Assembly: GCA_043775015.1 (NCBI GenBank)
Contig: JAYVSV010000153.1
Coordinates: 1-28,023, forward strand
Origin: CANJXF01 sp043775015
GTDB taxonomy: Bacteria > Verrucomicrobiota > Verrucomicrobiia > Limisphaerales > CANJXF01
Direction: 5' to 3'
DNA length: 28,023 nt
Of the stretch, positions 24,256 through 28,023 are shown in pieces. The notes under the pieces were generated by a model. That model saw nothing but the letters and a program-made list of their open reading frames with translations. It was not told the DNA's origin and did no database searches. A program made the position numbers and the translations under genes. The first letter of the stretch is position 1, and each line of letters opens with the position of its first letter.

Positions 24256-24969
24256 ATGAATCGCATTTTAATTATCGAAGACGAATTGCCCATGCGCACC
24301 GGGTTGGAAGATTGTTTGTCCGGTGAAGGCTACCGCGTTCTGTCTGCTGCTGATGGCGAGATCGGCCTGCAGCGCGCGCTCGAGGAAAAGCCTGACCTTA
24401 TTCTACTCGATGTGATGATGCCGCGTCTCGATGGCTACGCTGTCGCCGCCGAATTGCGCCGACTTGGAAATCCCGTGCCGATTCTCCTGCTCACCGCTAA
24501 AGGACAAATCGAAGATCGCGTTGCTGGACTCGATTCCGGCGCGGATGATTATCTCGTCAAACCATTCAGCATCGACGAATTGCTGGCGCGTGTCCGGGCG
24601 ATTCTTCGTCGCACGCAAAAGCAAAACAAACTTCCGTCGTCGCTCGTTCTGGGCGATGTGAAAATTGATTTTGTTCAGCAACAAGCGTGGCGAAAAAAGA
24701 AACCGTTGCGCCTCACGGCCAAAGAACTTGCGATGTTGCGCTTGATGTTTGAAGCGGAAGGCGAACCGGTTTCGCGCGAACGTTTTCTCGATGTCGTCTG
24801 GGGCTACACCGCATTTCCGACGACGCGCACGGTGGACAATCACATCGCAACGTTGCGTGGAAAAATCGAAACGAATCCTGATGAACCGCGTTGGATTCAA
24901 ACCGTGCATGGCGTCGGATACCGACTGGAACTAAATGGCCGCGAAGGAACGCAGAGGGCGCAAAGATGA
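24256..24969 (+). CDS. Response regulator, OmpR/PhoB type
   Basis: A 237-residue two-component transcription regulator. The receiver domain (1-120) has the acidic pocket Glu8/Asp9, phospho-acceptor Asp52 (LLDVMMP), Thr80 (LLLTAK) and Lys102 (LVKPF). The C-terminal winged helix (about 135-230) shows RLTAKELAMLRLM, SRERFLDVVWGY, RTVDNHIATLRGKIE and the closing hairpin QTVHGVGYRLEL. It follows its kinase by 43 bases and is surely co-transcribed. The final ten residues GREGTQRAQR, after the normal end of the winged helix, come from an inverted repeat at 24938-25003. OmpR/PhoB proteins bind direct half-sites about 11 bases apart, matching the motif found at 21947 and 25006. Gene-level identity (phoB or other) cannot be fixed from sequence alone. 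Confidence 0.95.
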   Translation: MNRILIIEDELPMRTGLEDCLSGEGYRVLSAADGEIGLQRALEEKPDLILLDVMMPRLDGYAVAAELRRLGNPVPILLLTAKGQIEDRVAGLDSGADDYLVKPFSIDELLARVRAILRRTQKQNKLPSSLVLGDVKIDFVQQQAWRKKKPLRLTAKELAMLRLMFEAEGEPVSRERFLDVVWGYTAFPTTRTVDNHIATLRGKIETNPDEPRWIQTVHGVGYRLELNGREGTQRAQR

Positions 24970-25003
24970 AATTTTTTTTGCGCTCTTTGTGTTCTTTTGC
25001 GGC
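24938..25003. repeat. Long inverted repeat spanning the regulator's stop codon
   Basis: Positions 24938-24961 (starting GCCGCGAAGGAACGC) pair with 24980-25003 over 24 bases; the mismatches are all G-T type, so the RNA stem would stay paired through G-U wobbles. Adjacent AAA/TTT lengthens it. The T-run (24972-24979) lies in the loop, not after the stem, so this is not a standard terminator for the plus strand. It encodes the regulator's tail GREGTQRAQR and stop. Confidence 0.88.
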
Positions 25004-25005
25004 AA

Positions 25006-25044
25006 TTGATTTTACAAAAGCATGACAACTCCGTCGGGTAAAAT
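25006..25044 (+). promoter_or_regulatory. Pho-box-like direct repeat and -10 box upstream of the TPR/ankyrin gene
   Basis: TTGATTTTACAAA, AG, then CATGACAA (25006-25028), the same motif as at 21947-21969. TTTACA (25011-25016) and ATGACA (25022-25027) are 11 bases apart. TAAAAT (25039-25044) lies 11 bases after the second half-site, the distance expected between a Pho-type box and a -10 hexamer at activated promoters. The gene's ATG is at 25060. Confidence 0.6.
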
Positions 25045-25059
25045 TTGCAAAATTAAATT

Positions 25060-27096
25060 ATGAAAACGAAATCGTTCACCTTGGTTGCCGCAATTCTTTT
25101 CGCCACCGCAACTTTCGCGCTCGCCGCGACGAACGACCTGAGCAGCGCATTGCAAAAGGGGTTGTTCGAGGAAGAAGCCAACCATAATCTGGACGCGGCG
25201 ATTGCGGCGTATCAAACCGTCGCCAGGCAATTCGACAAAGACCGCAAGCTCGCCGCCACCGCGATTTTCCGTCTCGGCGAAGTGTACCGCAAACAGGGAA
25301 AAACCAACGAAGCCAACGCTCAATACGAGCGCATCTTGCGCGACTTTTCGGATCAAACGACACTCACGGAGTTAGCGCAAAAAAATATGCCGGAGAAAAC
25401 TTTGACAAACACCGCGCAACAAACCTTTCAAGGAATTTTCGCCAAGAATACGGTTGAAGACGCGGAGATTGACCGCATCAAAGCGATGATCAAGGACAGC
25501 CCGGATTTGATTAATGCGCAAAGCACAGGGCTGACGGAGGACGTTGGAACGCCATTACACAAAGCGGCAACTGAAGGCCAATTGGCGGTGGCAAAATTTC
25601 TTCTCGCCAATGGCGCTGACATCGAAAGGAAATCAAAGGCTGGTTACCCACCTCTTTATCTGGCGGCAAAAAATGGTCGCAATTCAATGGTCGAGCTTCT
25701 TTTATCGAAGGGCGCAGATATTCAGGCAGGCAGCGCTGACGGATATTCCCCTCTGCACATCGCCGCCTCTCGTGGCTATCTGACGATTGCAGAAACCCTT
25801 TTGAAAAATCGGTCGAATCTCAACGCGAAGAATCGTGAAGGTGCCACGCCCCTCCATTTAGCGGCAAAGGAAGGGCAAAAATCTGTCGCGGAATTATTAT
25901 TGACCAAAGGCGCAGATGTTAATGCGAATGATTCGCAAAAAATATCGCCGCTTTCTTACGCAGTCTCCGGCGATAATTCAGAAATCGCGAAATTTCTAAT
26001 TGCGCATGGGGCGGATGTAAATTCTGCTCTGAGTTTGGCGGTGAATTTGGGAAATCGGCGGATCACGGCGTTGTTGCTGGATAATAAGGCAAATCCCAAT
26101 GAAAAGACTGGTGGGGCAACCCCCCTGCATACGGCAGTTGGAACACAAGGGAATTTTGAGCTTTCTGCTTTGCTTCTGGAGCGAGGAGCAAACCCGAACA
26201 CCACGGATAGCAACGGAGAAACACCGCTCCATCGGGCGATTCGTCTTAACCGGAGCATAGAGATAGTTGAATTGTTGCTCACAAATAAGGCTGATCCGAA
26301 TCTACAGACTATTGCCGGTAAAACGCCACTTGGAACGGCTCGACAATCACAACTGGTAGCGCGGAATCAGTTAATTGAATTGCTGCTGAAATTCGGCGCA
26401 AATGAAAATGTGGAGCGATTGACGCGTATTTCAACCCGGCGCGCGGGAAAGGAGAATCCAGTGTTCATCAAAGGAAATCAGCCTTTGAATCGCTACACCA
26501 TTATCGAACTGATCGTTGGCGCTCAACTCCCGTTTCCCGATTTGGCGAATGTGAAAATCGAGCGATTGGAAGATGGCGGCAAAAAATCCCAGATGATTCC
26601 GGTCAATCTGGAAGACATTTTGAAATCTGGCGATTGCAGCAAAAATCTCTGGCTGGAATGGGGCGACATCATCGAGATTCCAGAATTGGATCATAATGTT
26701 AACGAAAAATGGGTCGGCTATTCCAAAGAATATGCTGAGGCGATGCAGAAGTGTTTGGAGAAAAATGTTTCGATCACGATCAAGGGCGAAACGACCAATT
26801 CAATTTTGCGCGCACCCATTCTCAACAGCGGGCAAGTGTCGTTGCCAGATGCGAGTTTGATTGGGGTCGTGGGCAGGTTCTTGCGCGCATCATCCGATTC
26901 GAATCGGATTAAAGTGAAGCGGATTGATCCAGTCACAAAACGGTCGCTCGAAATCGTGTCGGACTTAGAAAAAGCAAAAGGACTGCGGCTGATTGAGGGT
27001 GATCAAATCGAAATTCCTGAACGCGATCCGAATGCGCCGGTCCCGGCGGCGAACGCTGGTTTACCGGCGATTCCCCCTCTGCTCCAAGCGCCTTGA
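25060..27096 (+). CDS. Exported TPR, ankyrin-repeat and SLBB-like protein
   Basis: A 678-residue exported protein of unknown function. Signal peptide at 1-22 (TLVAAILFATATFALA). Residues about 27-105 form a TPR-like module (LDAAIAAYQTVARQF, AATAIFRLGEVYRKQGKTNEA, QYERILRDF). About nine ankyrin repeats follow (about 128-450), with TPLHKAA, PLYLAAKNG, SPLHIAASRG, TPLHLAAKEG, TPLHTAV and TPLHRAI. The C-terminal part looks like two SLBB-type folds: about 468-545 (VKIERLEDGG…WGDIIEIPE) and about 569-653 (ITIKGE…IKVKRID…EGDQIEIPE). SLBB domains are typical of polysaccharide-export proteins and bind partners or ligands. The tail is Pro/Ala-rich. A Pho-box-like promoter suggests control by the regulator encoded just upstream. 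I infer a periplasmic scaffold, with low certainty. Confidence 0.85.
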   Translation: MKTKSFTLVAAILFATATFALAATNDLSSALQKGLFEEEANHNLDAAIAAYQTVARQFDKDRKLAATAIFRLGEVYRKQGKTNEANAQYERILRDFSDQTTLTELAQKNMPEKTLTNTAQQTFQGIFAKNTVEDAEIDRIKAMIKDSPDLINAQSTGLTEDVGTPLHKAATEGQLAVAKFLLANGADIERKSKAGYPPLYLAAKNGRNSMVELLLSKGADIQAGSADGYSPLHIAASRGYLTIAETLLKNRSNLNAKNREGATPLHLAAKEGQKSVAELLLTKGADVNANDSQKISPLSYAVSGDNSEIAKFLIAHGADVNSALSLAVNLGNRRITALLLDNKANPNEKTGGATPLHTAVGTQGNFELSALLLERGANPNTTDSNGETPLHRAIRLNRSIEIVELLLTNKADPNLQTIAGKTPLGTARQSQLVARNQLIELLLKFGANENVERLTRISTRRAGKENPVFIKGNQPLNRYTIIELIVGAQLPFPDLANVKIERLEDGGKKSQMIPVNLEDILKSGDCSKNLWLEWGDIIEIPELDHNVNEKWVGYSKEYAEAMQKCLEKNVSITIKGETTNSILRAPILNSGQVSLPDASLIGVVGRFLRASSDSNRIKVKRIDPVTKRSLEIVSDLEKAKGLRLIEGDQIEIPERDPNAPVPAANAGLPAIPPLLQAP

Positions 27097-27103
27097 TATG
27101 TTT

Positions 27104-27135
27104 TTGACAATGAGGCCGCATGAGGCCACATTGAG
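27104..27135 (+). promoter_or_regulatory. Candidate promoter/operator of the toxin-antitoxin pair
   Basis: TTGACA (27104-27109) resembles a -35 box. It is followed by the direct repeat TGAGGCCGCA (27111-27120) and TGAGGCCACA (27121-27130), then TTGAG. Repeats this close to an antitoxin start often bind the antitoxin/toxin complex for autoregulation. No good -10 is visible. Confidence 0.45.
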
Positions 27136-27138
27136 CGC

Positions 27139-27456
27139 GTGAAAAAGAAAATCGCTAAATACCCACGTGCGGCGAGCGAGCCGGATGTTTTGAAAGACGC
27201 AGATGTTCTTGAGCACCCGCTTTCCATCAATGTTCGCGCGGCCAAGGACAGTCTTTCCAGTTTGATCGAACGCGCTGCGCAAGGGCATGAAACCATTATC
27301 ACCAGCGATGGCGTGCCGAAAGCGAAGCTGGTTCCGATCCAGCGGAAACGAAAACCTTTTCACGCGGATTGGGAACTTTTAAAATCCATTCCGATTCGTC
27401 CAGGCGCACGACGCTCCGAAGATATTATTCGCGAGGATAGGGATAGCGGTTATTGA
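27139..27456 (+). CDS. Antitoxin, Phd/YefM family
   Basis: A 105-residue antitoxin, the partner of the PIN toxin that follows after 6 bases. The Phd/YefM core is INVRAAKDSLSSLIERAAQG, followed by TIITSDGVPKAKLVPI, about residues 29-72. This is the DNA-binding and dimerisation half. The C-terminal tail (about 75-105), rich in Arg, Asp and Glu, is where such antitoxins bind the toxin. The start is uncertain: GTG at 27139 gives about 28 extra residues before the family core, and no Shine-Dalgarno sequence distinguishes it from later TTG or GTG codons. Direct repeats upstream suggest autorepression. Confidence 0.85.
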   Translation: MKKKIAKYPRAASEPDVLKDADVLEHPLSINVRAAKDSLSSLIERAAQGHETIITSDGVPKAKLVPIQRKRKPFHADWELLKSIPIRPGARRSEDIIREDRDSGY

Positions 27457-27462
27457 ACTCGT

Positions 27463-27894
27463 ATGTATCTCGATAGTTCCGTGATGGTGAAACTCTTTGC
27501 GCCTGAGCCGGACAGCAAATTTTTTGTAAAACTGACGGGTGGAGAAAATATTTCTTCGTCCGTTTTGGCGTACACCGAAGTTTATTCAGCGCTGCTGATG
27601 AAGCAAAGGTCGGGCGCGTTAACTGCGGCAGAGCGGTCGCGAAGTTGGACTGCTTTCGAGAAGAAAATCGACGAACGGATAATTGAACTCGCGCCATTTC
27701 ACGCGGCACTTTTCAAAAAAGCCAATCGCATCATGGAGCAATGCAGTCCCAAAGTGGCATTGCGTTCTTTGGATGCGCTGCATTTGGCGACGTGCGATCA
27801 ATTGCAGGAATGGCCGCTTTGCACGACGGATGTGCGGATGCGTCAGGCGGCGGAGGTGTTGCGTTTTCCGTTGAGCGAAATGCCGCCGAAATAA
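27463..27894 (+). CDS. vapC: PIN-domain toxin ribonuclease, VapC-like
   Basis: A 143-residue PIN-domain protein, a metal-dependent endoribonuclease toxin neutralised by the upstream antitoxin. The PIN acidic residues are visible: Asp4 (MYLDSSVMVKL), Glu39 (YTEVYSALL), Asp104 (SLDALHLATC) and Asp123 (TTDVRMRQAA). The length is typical. The start ATG lies 6 bases after the antitoxin stop, the usual spacing for coupled pairs. Targets in characterised VapC proteins include tRNA and rRNA; the target here is unknown. A transposase end lies 46 bases beyond its stop, consistent with a mobile or accessory location. Confidence 0.9.
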   Translation: MYLDSSVMVKLFAPEPDSKFFVKLTGGENISSSVLAYTEVYSALLMKQRSGALTAAERSRSWTAFEKKIDERIIELAPFHAALFKKANRIMEQCSPKVALRSLDALHLATCDQLQEWPLCTTDVRMRQAAEVLRFPLSEMPPK

Positions 27895-27923
27895 TGTTTG
27901 GAGGCCTCTGCAAAAGCCTTATT

Positions 27924-27938
27924 CCGTTGAAGCAACGG
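27924..27938. repeat. Short palindrome next to the transposase end
   Basis: CCGTTG (27924-27929) pairs with CAACGG (27933-27938) around AAG, immediately after the transposase stop on the minus strand. It may be a subterminal structure of the insertion element or a terminator lacking a clear T-run. Confidence 0.5.
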
Positions 27939-27940
27939 TG

Positions 27941-28023
27941 TTAAGCGGCAAGGGAAAAATCTGGATATTTGAGGAGGCGGTTCATGAGGATGATGAGTTT
28001 GCGCATGACGGCGGTCATGGCGA
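27941..28023 (-). mobile_element. C-terminal end of a probable IS110-family transposase (partial)
   Basis: The minus strand from the window edge to a TAA stop at 27943-27941 encodes 26 complete residues (plus two bases of a further codon) including TAVMRKLIILMNRLLKYP. The pattern VA.TAVMRKL…LN..L resembles the C-termini of IS110/IS116/IS902 transposases. Most of the gene lies outside the window, so integrity cannot be judged. The intergenic stretch between it and the toxin gene (GGAGGCCTCTGCAAAAG…) probably contains the element boundary. Confidence 0.65.

Overview
The window looks like a chromosomal piece from a verrucomicrobial bacterium (Verrucomicrobiota, Pedosphaera/Limisphaerales-like). 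This placement is inferred, not searched. It rests on the long secreted protein ending in verrucomicrobial-type C-terminal beta domains (…FYRLK), the BACON/beta-propeller giant, the pseudopilin with a long leader and GFSLVELLVVLAIVAIL motif, a prepilin peptidase with a large insert, weak Shine-Dalgarno signals, and many short palindromic repeats, some of them inside genes. No tRNA, rRNA or CRISPR array was seen.

Layout. 1-181: palindromes downstream of the first gene. 182-9520 (minus): secreted subtilase, RNase R, an aldo/keto reductase and a type II pseudopilin. 9837-13130 (plus): a secreted BACON plus beta-propeller protein. 13153-16445 (minus): a coupled acs / M19 dipeptidase pair. 16818-19321 (plus): a small Cys-rich secreted protein with a terminator, then ribBA-ribH, then a small Pro/Tyr-rich secreted protein. 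19569-21706 (plus): aroE overlapping a prepilin peptidase gene by one base. 22023-24969 (plus): a sensor histidine kinase and OmpR/PhoB-type response regulator. 25060-27096 (plus): a secreted TPR/ankyrin/SLBB-like protein. 27139-27894 (plus): a Phd-type antitoxin and PIN toxin pair. 27941-28023 (minus): the C-terminal end of a probable IS110-family transposase.

How the parts may work together. RibBA and RibH supply two branches of riboflavin synthesis. The prepilin peptidase is the kind of enzyme that would process the pseudopilin at 8696-9520. A 23-base motif containing TTTACA-N5-ATGACA occurs upstream of both the kinase/regulator pair and the TPR/ankyrin gene. Its 11-base periodicity is that of a PhoB/PhoP-type binding site, so I infer an autoregulated two-component system with the adjacent secreted scaffold protein as a target.

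The most unusual signal is the repeat content. Palindromic elements sit in frame inside aroE (just before the NTD motif) and at two places in the histidine kinase (sensor region and ATPase domain). The kinase also carries a 14-base tandem repeat. The last residues and stop codons of both the kinase and the regulator lie inside inverted repeats. Related arms occur between genes at 81-104 and 21837-21929. This looks like a dispersed palindromic element family that tolerates, or favours, insertion into protein loops and gene ends.
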